Assembly: GCA_910587355.1 (NCBI GenBank)
Contig: CAJUKF010000007.1
Span: forward strand, 13,002 to 77,001
Origin: an uncultured Muribaculaceae bacterium
GTDB lineage: Bacteria; Bacteroidota; Bacteroidia; Bacteroidales; Muribaculaceae
DNA: 64,000 nt
Reading direction: 5' to 3'
Under the pieces are notes generated by a model. It was not told where the DNA came from and did not search any database. It saw nothing but the letters and a program-made list of their open reading frames with translations. Shown piece after piece: positions 36,642-46,241 of the stretch; position 1 is the stretch's first letter, and each line of letters opens with the position of its first letter. A program made the position numbers and the translations under genes.

Positions 36642-36673
36642 TTTGATGAAATGTTTAAAATTAGTTATCTTTG
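36642..36673 (+). promoter_or_regulatory. promoter of the TlpA-like lipoprotein gene
   Basis: TTTG (36642-36645), a 20-base spacer and TATCTTTG (36666-36673) make a full-consensus promoter, starting transcription near 36680. Confidence 0.75.
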
Positions 36674-36734
36674 CCACTGTAAAAATAAATCCATAACCCA
36701 TAGCTCCGAAAATGGGGCTATAATCTAAAAACAA

Positions 36735-38603
36735 ATGAAAAAACTTTTGTTCACGGTTGCCATTGCCGCCTCTCTTTTTGCGGCGGGATGCAGCAGTTTC
36801 TCGAACCGAGGAGAAATTGAGATGCCCTACATCGAATCAGCAAATACTATGTTCCTTAGTGTCGAGGGTATCACACTTACCGACTCGTCGACCGTACTTG
36901 ATGCTGTCGTCCATTATAATCCGGGGCAGTGGGTGAGATTCGACAGCGCAAGCAGCCTTGTTGCCGACGGCAAGCATTATCCCATAATTTCTGTAGATAG
37001 TATGACGTTGGGCGAGTATTTCTGGATGCCCGACTCAGGCGTAGCTCGTTTCACGATGCGATTCCCGGCTATTCCGGCTTCGGTCAAGTCGATTGATTTC
37101 ACCGAGAATATTGCCAACGGGTGGCAGCTGTGGGGTATTCAGCTCGACCCGAATTACGTATATGAAACTCAGATTCCGGAGGAGTACAGCCGAGTGGAGA
37201 GCACAGAGGTTTTCCCCGACGCCGACATTGTGTGTGACACCACGACTGTGAACATACATCTGCTCAATTACCGTCCGGCCATGGGCTCGAAGCTGAGCTA
37301 CTATGTCAATGACCTCAACGGTCAGACAGGCGACTTGCCAAAGCTCGATGTTGATGAAAATGGCAATGCGACATTCAAGAAACTTCTTACCGGCCCTGAG
37401 GAGCTTGGACTGTATTACATAGGCGATGTGGGTCTTAATGGTGCCGTACTGATGCTTCCCGGCGAAACAATCGATATGGACTGCGACTGCCGTTTCTCAG
37501 GCAACCTCAACATGCAGGTACGCTCTCGTGGTAAAGTCGAGCCTGAAATCGAATATGCTGGTTCCAACGGCCGTCTTGACAGAATCAGTCGCGCGGCAGC
37601 CAAAGCCGGCGATTACGGACTTGACCTCTTTTCGGGCAAATTCGGCGATTACCATATGAACGGCGACGAATATACGGATTATGTCATCAGTGCTTACAAG
37701 GCTAATCTTGATTCGATAAACGCGCTTGATGCAGCTCCGGTCGTGAAGGAATACAAGACGCTGAGCCTGCAGGCAAATATGATACAAGCTATTGCTACGG
37801 CCCGCAACATCCTCAATCATAATTATATGGCCTCGCACGAACTGTGGAACGCTCCGGTGCCGGCTGATTCAGTTACAGCGGAGATTCCGGCCGAACGTGC
37901 GCGTGAAGTGGCGGCAATGTTCGACCTCAACAATCCGAAGCTGCTGTATGTGTACGGCACTACACGTCCGAGCTATCTTGCGCGTGCCGATGTATGGAAT
38001 AATGCCGGGGTTGACGTGACGATGTTCAACACACTGGCGGCATACAACAAGGCATACAAGGCGGCTTCGTCGGCACAGCTCGACGAGGCAAGTCTCAACA
38101 GCCTCAAAGCATCGGCATATCCGGCACTCGCACAGGCCGTGGAGGCACGGCAGAAGGAAGTGAAAGAACTGCTCAGCTCGGCCGCCGCCAAACTTGTAGA
38201 ACCTACTCCCGAAGTAGCCGCCGACAAAGTATTCGAGGAAATCATCAAGCCTTACAAGGGCAAAGTGGTGGTTGTGGATTTGTGGAACACATGGTGCGGC
38301 CCGTGTCGTGCCGCTCTTGCAGCCAACGAGCCACTGAAGAGTTCGGAACTTGCGTCGGACGATATCGTGTGGATATATATCGCTGACGAGTCATCGCCTG
38401 TCAATACTTATCTCACAATGATTCCGGATATAAAAGGACATCATTTCCGTTTGAACGAGGAGCAGATTCGTAAAATCCGCGAGCACTTCAACGTGGACGG
38501 AATCCCGTACTATATCATAGTTGACCGTGAAGGCAATGCCGCAGGCCGTCCTGATTTGCGCGACCACAGTCTGTATGTGTCGACTATACTCGGGAAGCTG
38601 TGA
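36735..38603 (+). CDS. TlpA-like thioredoxin-domain lipoprotein
   Basis: A 622-residue lipoprotein; the lipobox ends at Cys19 (SLFAAGC). A long N-terminal part with a DUF4369-like beta domain (about 190-290) precedes a helical linker and a C-terminal thioredoxin domain with LWNTWCGPCRA, active cysteines Cys521 and Cys524. Such proteins reduce or oxidise thiols in the periplasm. It stands alone with its own promoter and a strong terminator, so the partner is unknown. Confidence 0.85.
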   Translation: MKKLLFTVAIAASLFAAGCSSFSNRGEIEMPYIESANTMFLSVEGITLTDSSTVLDAVVHYNPGQWVRFDSASSLVADGKHYPIISVDSMTLGEYFWMPDSGVARFTMRFPAIPASVKSIDFTENIANGWQLWGIQLDPNYVYETQIPEEYSRVESTEVFPDADIVCDTTTVNIHLLNYRPAMGSKLSYYVNDLNGQTGDLPKLDVDENGNATFKKLLTGPEELGLYYIGDVGLNGAVLMLPGETIDMDCDCRFSGNLNMQVRSRGKVEPEIEYAGSNGRLDRISRAAAKAGDYGLDLFSGKFGDYHMNGDEYTDYVISAYKANLDSINALDAAPVVKEYKTLSLQANMIQAIATARNILNHNYMASHELWNAPVPADSVTAEIPAERAREVAAMFDLNNPKLLYVYGTTRPSYLARADVWNNAGVDVTMFNTLAAYNKAYKAASSAQLDEASLNSLKASAYPALAQAVEARQKEVKELLSSAAAKLVEPTPEVAADKVFEEIIKPYKGKVVVVDLWNTWCGPCRAALAANEPLKSSELASDDIVWIYIADESSPVNTYLTMIPDIKGHHFRLNEEQIRKIREHFNVDGIPYYIIVDREGNAAGRPDLRDHSLYVSTILGKL

Positions 38604-38628
38604 TTGATTTCTGAAGAATGTATGCTAA

Positions 38629-38667
38629 AACGGGCCTGCCTCTCGGGAGAGGGCAGGCCCGTTTTTT
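38629..38667 (+). terminator. intrinsic terminator after the TlpA-like gene
   Basis: A 12-pair stem beginning AACGGGCC and ending GGCCCGTT, whose loop region can pair further, is followed by six T residues. Confidence 0.92.
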
Positions 38668-38752
38668 GCGCTCTTATATTTTGCTTTGATGCTTCGCTGA
38701 AGCTCAGTGCGTGAGACAAAAATGGATGTGGAGGGAGTGCGTTGAAAAAAGA

Positions 38753-38784
38753 TTTGCCTTATTAATAATTATGTGTTAACTTTG
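38753..38784 (+). promoter_or_regulatory. promoter of the sppA operon
   Basis: TTTG (38753-38756), a 20-base spacer and TAACTTTG (38777-38784). Transcription would start near 38791, giving a leader of about 75 bases to sppA. Confidence 0.75.
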
Positions 38785-38865
38785 TAAAAATTATGCGGCC
38801 GGTGTTGAGCCGGGTGCGATTCAAGATATACGGATTACGCGTAAAAGCTTTAAAAACAACATAAG

Positions 38866-40635
38866 ATGCTGAAAAAATTCTTTATCTCGATGCTCGGCAC
38901 CATGGCCGGGTTCTGGATTTCCCTGATACTTTTCTTTGTGGTGGGTGCAGTTGCGGTAGGTGTCGCAATTGGTTCTGCAGCGGGCGACTCCGCCGTCAAA
39001 GTGGAGAACAAGTCGATACTTCACTTCAATCTGTCGGGCGAGGTTGCCGAACGCTATTCCTCGCAGCCCTTCCTGCAGATGATTCAGAATTTCGACAAGG
39101 AGTCCCTGACGCTTGACGAGATGCTCCGTTCGCTCCGCAAGGCTGCTGACGACGACCGTATCAAGGCACTTTATATTGAATGCGGCGGCGCATATATGGC
39201 ACCGGCATCACGTGAGGAGGTTCTTGAGGCGCTGGCTGAGTTCAAGGAATCCGGCAAACCCGTGATTGCTTACGGCGATGCCTACACACAGGGCGATTAC
39301 ATGATTGCCGCTATGGCCGACAGCCTCTATCTCAATCCTATGGGAGCGATTGACATTCACGGTGTGGGCGGTGCATCGCCTTTCTTCACCGGTCTGCTGG
39401 ACAAATTGGGCGTGAAGATGCAGATAGTAAAAGTGGGCACCTATAAGAGCGCTGTAGAGCCTTTCATACTCACTTCCATGAGCGAACCGGCGCGCCTGCA
39501 GATGAAACAATACTGCGATTCAATATGGGCAGCCGTGGCAGGCTCAATTGCTTCGGCCCGTTCGATGCCGGTGGACAGCATCTACTCGATTGCTCCGAAA
39601 TTTACGGCGACCTGGCCCGCAACGGAGTTTGTGAACGGAGGCTTTGCCACATCGCTCAAATACAACCGTGAGGTTGACGCGACTTTGCGTCGTGTGTCCG
39701 GCCTGAAAGACAAAGACGATGTGCGTCTCATATCGCCGGCCGACTATCTGGCATCTCCCGAACTGCCGGGCCTCGACGGTGACAAAGACCATATTGCGGT
39801 CTATTATGCTGTCGGTGATATCGTTGACGAAGGCGACGAAGGCATTGTGGGTTCTGCCGTGACAAAGGATATCGTGGAACTTGCCGATGACGAGCATGTC
39901 AAAGGCCTTGTGCTGCGTGTAAACTCTCCAGGCGGCAGTGCTTTTGCCTCCGAACAAATCTGGGAATCGCTCGAATATTTCAAAAGCAAAGGCAAGCCCT
40001 TCTATGTGTCGATGGGCGACTATGCAGCCTCGGGCGGCTATTATATCAGCTGCGGCGCAGATTCGATTTTTGCCGACCGCAGTACCATTACTGGCTCAAT
40101 CGGAGTTTTCGGCATGATTCCCGATATGTCGGGTCTTGTGACGGGTAAGCTCGGCATCAGCTTCAGCACGGTGGAGACCAATCCGAACGCTGCCGGCATA
40201 AGCATTATGCAGCCGATGACGGCCCAGCAGCATGCAGCACTTCAGCGCAGTGTCGAGGATATGTACGACCGCTTCACCGGCCGTGTCGCCGAAGGACGCC
40301 ATATGCCCCAGGACTCGGTGAAAGTGATAGCTGAAGGCCGGGTATGGATTGGCGGACGAGCCCTTCAGCTCGGTCTTGTCGACCGTCTGGGCAGTCTTGA
40401 CGCCACAGTGAAGGCCTTGGCCGACCGTCTGGACATGAATTCCTCGCACGTTAAGGCGTACCCTTCGCATGAGGAAGAGATATGGGAACAGATTCTCAAG
40501 AACGCAAATTTTGCCGTTGATTCCAGGCTGGCTTCCGAACTGGATGCCGAAACCCTCCGCGCTCTCGGTGTCGTAAAGCGCCTGCGCTCGATGAATCCCG
40601 TGCAGGCCCGAATGGAACCCGTTGAAATTCGCTAA
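38866..40635 (+). CDS. sppA: signal peptide peptidase SppA, long (67K) type
   Basis: Degrades cleaved signal peptides in the membrane. The 589-residue protein has one N-terminal membrane anchor (about residues 13-38) and two tandem peptidase S49 domains. The catalytic pair is Lys194 in VGTYKSAVEPF of the first domain and Ser389 in DYAASGGYY of the second, as in the E. coli-type enzyme. It is first in the sppA-lpxK-punA-thiL unit. Confidence 0.93.
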   Translation: MLKKFFISMLGTMAGFWISLILFFVVGAVAVGVAIGSAAGDSAVKVENKSILHFNLSGEVAERYSSQPFLQMIQNFDKESLTLDEMLRSLRKAADDDRIKALYIECGGAYMAPASREEVLEALAEFKESGKPVIAYGDAYTQGDYMIAAMADSLYLNPMGAIDIHGVGGASPFFTGLLDKLGVKMQIVKVGTYKSAVEPFILTSMSEPARLQMKQYCDSIWAAVAGSIASARSMPVDSIYSIAPKFTATWPATEFVNGGFATSLKYNREVDATLRRVSGLKDKDDVRLISPADYLASPELPGLDGDKDHIAVYYAVGDIVDEGDEGIVGSAVTKDIVELADDEHVKGLVLRVNSPGGSAFASEQIWESLEYFKSKGKPFYVSMGDYAASGGYYISCGADSIFADRSTITGSIGVFGMIPDMSGLVTGKLGISFSTVETNPNAAGISIMQPMTAQQHAALQRSVEDMYDRFTGRVAEGRHMPQDSVKVIAEGRVWIGGRALQLGLVDRLGSLDATVKALADRLDMNSSHVKAYPSHEEEIWEQILKNANFAVDSRLASELDAETLRALGVVKRLRSMNPVQARMEPVEIR

Positions 40636-40658
40636 CCGATAAAAATGCCTTCCGAGCC

Positions 40659-41762
40659 ATGAGGAAACGCTCTCTTGCCGCCAAACTGGTATTGCTGCCG
40701 TGTTCGAAAATCTACGGCGGCATTACCTATATGAGGAATAAGCTCTTCGACTGGAAGGTTTTCGGAGAGAAAGAATTTGACATACCGGTGGTATGCGTTG
40801 GCAATCTTGCCGTGGGAGGCACGGGCAAGACACCGCATGTTGAGTATCTTGTTGATGCATTCCGCAAGAGCCGCAAGGTAGCTGTACTCAGCCGTGGCTA
40901 CCGCCGGTCGACCAAGGGCTTCATTATGGCCGGCGCAACGTCCACTCCGCGTGACATAGGCGACGAATCCTATCAGATATATCACAAGTTCCACGGCGAA
41001 GTGACAGTGGCCGTATGCGAGGACCGCGTGGCCGGTATCACAGAACTTCTGCGACTTGACCCCAGACTGGAGATGATAATTCTGGACGATGCCTTCCAGC
41101 ACCGCTATGTGAAAGCAACGGTGTCGGTTGTGATAACGGAATACAATCATCCGCTGTCGGAAGACCATATGCTTCCCTACGGCCATCTGCGTGAACCTGC
41201 CCGTGGCATAAACCGAGCCGACATAGTGATAGTGGCCAAATGTCCCACCGACCTCAAGCCACTTGATTTCAGAGTCGCGACCAACGACTATAACCTCATG
41301 CCGGCGCAGGAGCTGTATTTCTCGCATTATCACTATCTGCCCCTCCAGCCGGTATTTCCTGATGTCGCCACCGGCGTGCCTTATCTCGACTGGCTCAACA
41401 GCGGCGACACCATTCTGGCGATTGCGGGGATAGGCAATCCGCGTCCTTTCATACGCTATCTCAAGAGCCTTGGTGCCAAAGTGAAGGTGGATATCTTCCC
41501 CGACCATCACCAGTATACCAAAAAGGACATCGCCTATATTCTGGAGCGTTACCGCAAGGACGTGCGCGGCAACCAGCGGATAATAGTGACTACGGAGAAG
41601 GATGCGGTGCGTCTGGCCGCGAATCCCTACTATCCGCACGAGCTCAAGGCCATTACCTATTATCTGCCGATAGAGGTGGAATTCGACACATTCGGAGAGA
41701 AACTGCCGATAGTGGACGAAATAGAAAAACGCATCAAAGAGAGACTTAATTCGCGCAATTGA
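40659..41762 (+). CDS. lpxK: tetraacyldisaccharide 4'-kinase
   Basis: Phosphorylates the lipid A disaccharide precursor at the 4' position on the inner membrane. The 367-residue protein has the P-loop GGTGKTPH (53-60), a DDAFQHR segment (ILDDAFQHRYVK) and an N-terminal hydrophobic stretch that touches the membrane. It starts 23 bases after sppA. Confidence 0.94.
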   Translation: MRKRSLAAKLVLLPCSKIYGGITYMRNKLFDWKVFGEKEFDIPVVCVGNLAVGGTGKTPHVEYLVDAFRKSRKVAVLSRGYRRSTKGFIMAGATSTPRDIGDESYQIYHKFHGEVTVAVCEDRVAGITELLRLDPRLEMIILDDAFQHRYVKATVSVVITEYNHPLSEDHMLPYGHLREPARGINRADIVIVAKCPTDLKPLDFRVATNDYNLMPAQELYFSHYHYLPLQPVFPDVATGVPYLDWLNSGDTILAIAGIGNPRPFIRYLKSLGAKVKVDIFPDHHQYTKKDIAYILERYRKDVRGNQRIIVTTEKDAVRLAANPYYPHELKAITYYLPIEVEFDTFGEKLPIVDEIEKRIKERLNSRN

Positions 41763-41828
41763 GGCGCGAAGCGGTGAACCCCCTGGCTTCGCCGTGTGTT
41801 TATCTCTGACAAAGAACAACATAAAACC

Positions 41829-42650
41829 ATGCAATCTATGCTCGAAAAAATTAAAGAAACAGCCGATTTCCTGCGCAAGCAGGCTCCCGAAATGCCTAAA
41901 ATCGCCATAATTCTCGGCACGGGCCTCGGCTCACTGGTCGACTATATCGACGACAAGAAATTCATACCCTACGCTTCGATACCCAATTTCCCCGTATCAA
42001 CAGTACAGGGCCACAGCGGCAACCTTATTTTCGGCCGTATGGGAGGCAAGCCCGTGATTGCGATGCAGGGCCGCTTCCATTATTACGAAGGCTATGACAT
42101 GAAGACCGTGACTTTCCCTGTGCGTGTCTTCAAGGAGCTTGGCGTGGAGACGCTTTTCGTGTCGAACGCCGCCGGCGGCATGAACAAGGAATTCAAGGTG
42201 GGCGACGTGATGATAATCACAGACCATATCAATCTTTTCCCCGAAAATCCTCTCCGCGGTCACAACTACGACGAGCTCGGTCCGCGTTTCCCGGCGATGA
42301 CAGAAGCCTACAGCCATAAACTCATCAAGCTTGCCGACGCTATCGGCGACGAGAAGGGCCTGCGCCTGATGCACGGCGTTTACGTAGGTACTACCGGTCC
42401 GACATTCGAGACTCCTGCAGAATATGAATACTTCCGTGTAATCGGCGGCGATGCCGTGGGAATGAGCACCGTACCCGAAGTCATTGTGGCTAATCACGCC
42501 GGGATGCGTGTGTTCGGTCTTTCGGTAATCACTGACCTCGGAGGCAAGGATATCCTTGTGGCTCCCTCTCACGAAGAAGTGCAGCAGGCAGCCGTGCTCG
42601 CGCAGCCGACAGTGGAAGCGCTCGTGCAGGCCATGGTGGAGCGCTGCTGA
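41829..42650 (+). CDS. punA: purine nucleoside phosphorylase
   Basis: Phosphorolysis of guanosine and inosine in purine salvage. The protein of about 273 residues has the trimeric PNP features: ILGTGLGSL, QGHSGNL, the arginine in QGRFHYYEG, and GTTGPTFETPAEY. I chose ATG 41829; another in-frame ATG follows three codons later and the open frame reaches 41796. Confidence 0.94.
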   Translation: MQSMLEKIKETADFLRKQAPEMPKIAIILGTGLGSLVDYIDDKKFIPYASIPNFPVSTVQGHSGNLIFGRMGGKPVIAMQGRFHYYEGYDMKTVTFPVRVFKELGVETLFVSNAAGGMNKEFKVGDVMIITDHINLFPENPLRGHNYDELGPRFPAMTEAYSHKLIKLADAIGDEKGLRLMHGVYVGTTGPTFETPAEYEYFRVIGGDAVGMSTVPEVIVANHAGMRVFGLSVITDLGGKDILVAPSHEEVQQAAVLAQPTVEALVQAMVERC

Positions 42651-42665
42651 TATCAAAATATAATT

Positions 42666-43736
42666 ATGTCTGAAAAAGAAACAGAAATATCGCAGCTCGG
42701 CGAATTCGGGCTGATTGACCATATCACCGAAGGGCTCAAAAGCGTGAACGACACCACTGCCTGCGCCGTTGGTGACGACTGCGCCATTCTCAACTATCCG
42801 GCAGACCGTGACATTCTCGTGACGACAGACCTTCTGCTTGAGAACGTGCACTTCGACCTCACGTACGTGCCGCTGAAGCACTTAGGCTATAAGGCTGCCG
42901 TGGTGAATTTCTCGGATGTATGCGCCATGAACGGCTATCCGCGCCAAATCACTGTGTCGCTCGGCATATCGAAGCGTTTCACGGTGGAACATATCGAGGC
43001 GCTTTATGCCGGCATCCGCATAGCCTGCGAGCAATACGGGGTGGACATTGTGGGAGGCGACACATCGTCGTCGAATCAGGGCCTGGTGATTTCAATCACA
43101 TGTATCGGCGAGGCACCGAATGGCAAAGCCGTGAAGCGGAGCACCGCTCACGACACCGACCTGATATGCGTGTCGGGCGACCTCGGGGCGGCATATATGG
43201 GCCTGCAGCTGCTCGAACGCGAGAAGGCCGCATCGGCCGGACGCAGCGATTTCGAGCCCGATTTCGCCGGCAAGGAGTATCTGGTAGAACGACAGCTCAA
43301 GCCCGAAGCCCGCATCGATATTGTGCGGGAACTCGCTGAAAAAGGCATCGTGCCTACGTCGATGATTGATATAAGCGACGGCCTCTCGTCGGAGCTGCTT
43401 CATATCTGCAAGATGAGCGATACGGGCTGCCGAATCTATGAAGACCGTATTCCGATTGACTATCAGACGGCTGTAATGGCCGAAGAGCTGAACATGAATC
43501 TCGTCACTGCGGCTCTCAACGGCGGCGAGGATTACGAACTGCTCTTCACGGTGCCGCTTACCGACCACGACAAGGTGAAGGAACTCAAAGGCGTGCATGT
43601 GATAGGCTATGTCACGAAGCCCGAACTGGGCTGCGCCATGATTACCCGCGACGGTGCGGAGTTCCCGTTGCGCGCGCAGGGGTGGAATCCTCTCGCGGAG
43701 GGCAACGAGGACAAGTCGCTGAAGGTTGAGAAATAA
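42666..43736 (+). CDS. thiL: thiamine-monophosphate kinase
   Basis: Makes thiamine pyrophosphate from thiamine phosphate. The 356-residue protein shows GDDCAIL near the start, VGGDTSSS in the middle and SMIDISDGLSSEL, the ATP and magnesium sites of the AIR-synthase-like fold. Last gene of the unit, 15 bases after punA. Confidence 0.94.
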   Translation: MSEKETEISQLGEFGLIDHITEGLKSVNDTTACAVGDDCAILNYPADRDILVTTDLLLENVHFDLTYVPLKHLGYKAAVVNFSDVCAMNGYPRQITVSLGISKRFTVEHIEALYAGIRIACEQYGVDIVGGDTSSSNQGLVISITCIGEAPNGKAVKRSTAHDTDLICVSGDLGAAYMGLQLLEREKAASAGRSDFEPDFAGKEYLVERQLKPEARIDIVRELAEKGIVPTSMIDISDGLSSELLHICKMSDTGCRIYEDRIPIDYQTAVMAEELNMNLVTAALNGGEDYELLFTVPLTDHDKVKELKGVHVIGYVTKPELGCAMITRDGAEFPLRAQGWNPLAEGNEDKSLKVEK

Positions 43737-43744
43737 AATTCGTC

Positions 43745-43786
43745 ATTAAGGTCCTTAAGGTCGATAAAGACTTTAAGGGCCTTAAT
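43745..43786 (+). terminator. long hairpin after thiL
   Basis: An 18-base inverted repeat (43745-43762 with 43769-43786, two G-T pairs, 6-base loop) lies 8 bases after the thiL stop. There is no T-run, so it may be a factor-dependent end or an RNA-stabilising structure. Confidence 0.55.
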
Positions 43787-43798
43787 TAATGTATCGGG

Positions 43799-43825
43799 GC
43801 CTCATCCGGCAGCGCCGGGTGAGGC
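43799..43825. repeat. CCTCATCCGGC hairpin, copy 1
   Basis: A 12-pair stem GCCTCATCCGGC/GCCGGGTGAGGC. A variant with the same CCTCATCCGGC core is at 44089-44115, so the two bracket the family-2 repeats of this intergenic region. Confidence 0.6.
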
Positions 43826-43874
43826 TTAACACTCTCGTAACTATAGTTATCACATGCACGCTTCCGAAGCAGAA

Positions 43875-43920
43875 GTGGCGGAGCCACGATTTAGTAGTTA
43901 ACCCCATTCGCAGATTGGGG
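43875..43920 (-). repeat. family-2 two-hairpin repeat, copy 1 (inverted)
   Basis: On the minus strand it has a CCCC...GGGG hairpin with loop TGC, a spacer, and a GTGGC/GCCAC hairpin, 46 bases in all. The first stem has one internal mismatch. It lies in the 468-base interval between thiL and the GH92 gene, which contains no gene. Confidence 0.7.
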
Positions 43921-43945
43921 TGCTGAGGCTCAAAATCCATATAGA

Positions 43946-44001
43946 GTGGCAGAGCCACGGTATTGTGATAGTGCTAATTCACTATATCGTGGCTTCGCCA
44001 C
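43946..44001. repeat. inverted pair of GTGGC-GCCAC hairpins
   Basis: GTGGC/GCCAC hairpins at 43946-43958 and 43989-44001 face each other; between them GATAGTG and CACTATATC make a further short palindrome. This looks like a related unit without the CCCC hairpin. Confidence 0.6.
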
Positions 44002-44022
44002 TCGCTTTCCTCACTCTACTGT

Positions 44023-44068
44023 CCCCAAACTGCGTTTGGGGTTAACCACAACTGTGTGGCTACGCCAC
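44023..44068 (+). repeat. family-2 two-hairpin repeat, copy 2
   Basis: CCCCAAAC/GTTTGGGG (8 pairs, loop TGC), then a spacer and GTGGC/GCCAC (5 pairs, 3-base loop). Same 46-base layout as copies 1 and 3. Confidence 0.7.
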
Positions 44069-44088
44069 TCCTCTTGCCTGCTGCGACA

Positions 44089-44115
44089 GCCTCATCCGGC
44101 TCCGACTGATGAGGC
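44089..44115. repeat. CCTCATCCGGC hairpin, copy 2
   Basis: GCCTCATC pairs with GATGAGGC. It shares its core with 43799-43825 at the other side of the repeat block. Confidence 0.5.
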
Positions 44116-44137
44116 TCGCCTGAATCGTGCGAAATAA

Positions 44138-44173
44138 AACCTCCGGTTTCGCCTTGTGAAACCGGGGGTTTTC
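44138..44173 (+). terminator. terminator-like hairpin before the GH92 gene
   Basis: A 13-pair stem with one G-T pair (44138-44150 with 44158-44170, 7-base loop) runs into four T residues. It lies only three bases before the -7 box of the GH92 promoter, so it probably blocks read-through from upstream. Confidence 0.75.
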
Positions 44174-44183
44174 TGTACCTTTG
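44153..44183 (+). promoter_or_regulatory. promoter of the GH92 gene
   Basis: CTTG (44153-44156), a 19-base spacer and TACCTTTG (44176-44183), the same form as the tRNA-His promoter. The -33 element lies inside the preceding terminator hairpin. Confidence 0.55.
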
Positions 44184-44204
44184 CACTATCTAAAACCTGA
44201 AACG

Positions 44205-46241
44205 ATGAAAAAACTGATACTTAAGGCTGCTGCGTTTTTTATTATGGCTGTGCTTCCGCTCGGAACCATGGCCGCTGATAAGAAAAACGCAAAGGCTCCG
44301 TGGGAATATGTGAATCTTTTTATGGGCACCGCCGGCGATAACGGTCAGGTAACTCCGGCTGCGGCCGTGCCGTTCGGAATGCTGGCAGTGGGGCCGGACT
44401 GCACACCCCGTCAGCATTCGGGATATGACTATCTCATAAGCGACATCAGCGGCATCTCAATCAACCGTCCGTCGGGCGTGGGATGCAGCGGAGGGGGTGG
44501 AAATGTCAGGATTATCCCCGACGTACCGTCGGCCAGACTGAAGCTCGTCAAGGAAACAGAGAATGCTGCTCCGGGCTACTACGGCGTGACACTCGACAAC
44601 GGCGTCAGCTGCGAATTCACCACCACCGGCAATGTAGCCGTGGAGCGCTACGTATATCCGGCCGGGGTGAAACCGGTGATGACGGTTGACTTCGCCGCAT
44701 GTCTCATAGGCGGCGCTGAGGCCGAAATACGCACGATAGGCTCAAACACTATTTCGGGCTGGCTCACATCGAAAAATCTCTGTTCGCACGGCCGCTACAA
44801 GCTGTGGTTCGATTTCGCATCGTCGGAGCCGTTCACTGTAGCGGAACAGAACGGTGCCAAAGTGGTGCTCGATTTCGCACAGAACACCAAAAATGACGTG
44901 GAAGTTCGCGTTGCCGTATCGCCCGTGTCAGCTGAGGCATCGGCAAAACTGATGAAGGACGCAGCGGGCAAGACATTTGAGGACGTGCGTACGGCGGCAC
45001 TTGACGACTGGAATCGACAGCTCACGGTGATGAGGCCTGAAGGAGGCACCGAAGACGACAAAGCTATATTTTACACATCGCTTTACCGTGCGTTTCTGTC
45101 ACCGGCCGACGTAACATCGCCCGACGGTTCATATATCGGTACCGACGGCAAAGTCTACGATGCTGCAGGACGGCGCGTGTACGGTTCATGGTCGCTGTGG
45201 GATACATTCCGCACCAAATTTCCCCTCCTTGTCGTGACGCATCCCGAACGCATGAGCGATATATGTCAGGCGTTGGTGCATCTGTACCGCACCGGCAAGA
45301 AGAACTGGTCGACACCCTTCGAGCCGACCGTCAATGTCCGCACCGAACACGCCTCCATACTTCTGCTCGACGCTTACCGCAAGGGCATCACGGACTTCGA
45401 TTTGCGTCCCGGCTACGAGGGTATGAAGAAGGAGGCCGCGGAGCTTTACTATGATTCGCCCGACCACTGCCTGGAGTCGGTGTACGACCTGTGGGCTCTC
45501 GCGCAGCTCGCCGAAATCATAGGGGAGAAGACCGACAGCAGGCAATATGCGGCATATGCCGACAGTGTGTTCGAAAAGACGTGGAAAGAGGAGTTCATGA
45601 ACGTGACTCCGGCGTTCAAGGTGATGAAGAACAACGGTCTCTATCAGGGCTCCCGGTGGCAGTACCGCTGGGCGGCGCCACAGTACATAGACCGCATGAT
45701 TGAGTGGGCGGGACGCGACAGCCTCTGCTCGCAGCTGAGCTATTTCTTCGATAACAATCTGTACAATCAGGGCAATGAGCCCGATATACATGTGCCGTTC
45801 CTCTTCAACCGCTTCGGCGCGCCTGAGCGTTCGCAGGCCATAGTGCGGCGCCTGCTTACCGACGACAATATGATTCATGTGTACGGAGGCAACGCCGAGT
45901 ATCCTGTGCCTTATGTGGGCCGCGCGTTCAAGAATGAGCCTGTGGGTTACAGCCCCGAAATGGATGAGGACGACGGTGCGATGAGCGCCTGGTATGTTTT
46001 CGCATCATCCGGTTTTTATCCTATGCTCGTTGGCAGCGATGTTTACGAACTTGTATCTCCGATTTTTGACAGGGTGACTCTGAATCTGTCGAACGGCAAT
46101 AAGTTCGTGATTAAGACCAAGGGCCGCAAGCGCCCCGACGCACCGGTAAAATGCGTGAAACTGAACGGCAAGAAACTCCAGGATATGCAGCTCCATCACG
46201 CTGACATAGTCAAGGGTGGCACTCTGACATTCTGCTACTGA
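44205..46241 (+). CDS. exported glycoside hydrolase family 92 (alpha-mannosidase)
   Basis: A 678-residue enzyme with a signal peptide of about 24 residues. GH92 enzymes are calcium-dependent exo-alpha-mannosidases acting on N-glycans or yeast mannan. The start of the mature part (VNLFMGTAGDNGQVTPAAAV) and the C-terminal half with GNEPDIHVPFLFNRF (Glu525) and DEDDGAMSAWYVFASSGFYP (from Asp587) are typical. The frame is open to 44181, but ATG 44205 fits the promoter and signal peptide. It has no SusC/D partner here. The TGA stop overlaps the first bases of a family-1 repeat fragment. Confidence 0.92.
   Translation: MKKLILKAAAFFIMAVLPLGTMAADKKNAKAPWEYVNLFMGTAGDNGQVTPAAAVPFGMLAVGPDCTPRQHSGYDYLISDISGISINRPSGVGCSGGGGNVRIIPDVPSARLKLVKETENAAPGYYGVTLDNGVSCEFTTTGNVAVERYVYPAGVKPVMTVDFAACLIGGAEAEIRTIGSNTISGWLTSKNLCSHGRYKLWFDFASSEPFTVAEQNGAKVVLDFAQNTKNDVEVRVAVSPVSAEASAKLMKDAAGKTFEDVRTAALDDWNRQLTVMRPEGGTEDDKAIFYTSLYRAFLSPADVTSPDGSYIGTDGKVYDAAGRRVYGSWSLWDTFRTKFPLLVVTHPERMSDICQALVHLYRTGKKNWSTPFEPTVNVRTEHASILLLDAYRKGITDFDLRPGYEGMKKEAAELYYDSPDHCLESVYDLWALAQLAEIIGEKTDSRQYAAYADSVFEKTWKEEFMNVTPAFKVMKNNGLYQGSRWQYRWAAPQYIDRMIEWAGRDSLCSQLSYFFDNNLYNQGNEPDIHVPFLFNRFGAPERSQAIVRRLLTDDNMIHVYGGNAEYPVPYVGRAFKNEPVGYSPEMDEDDGAMSAWYVFASSGFYPMLVGSDVYELVSPIFDRVTLNLSNGNKFVIKTKGRKRPDAPVKCVKLNGKKLQDMQLHHADIVKGGTLTFCY

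Noticed and set aside
43741..44137. Possible CRISPR array in the repeat-rich gap after thiL
   Set aside because: Repeats alternate in strand, differ in spacing and form hairpin pairs; there is no regular spacer length and no cas gene.
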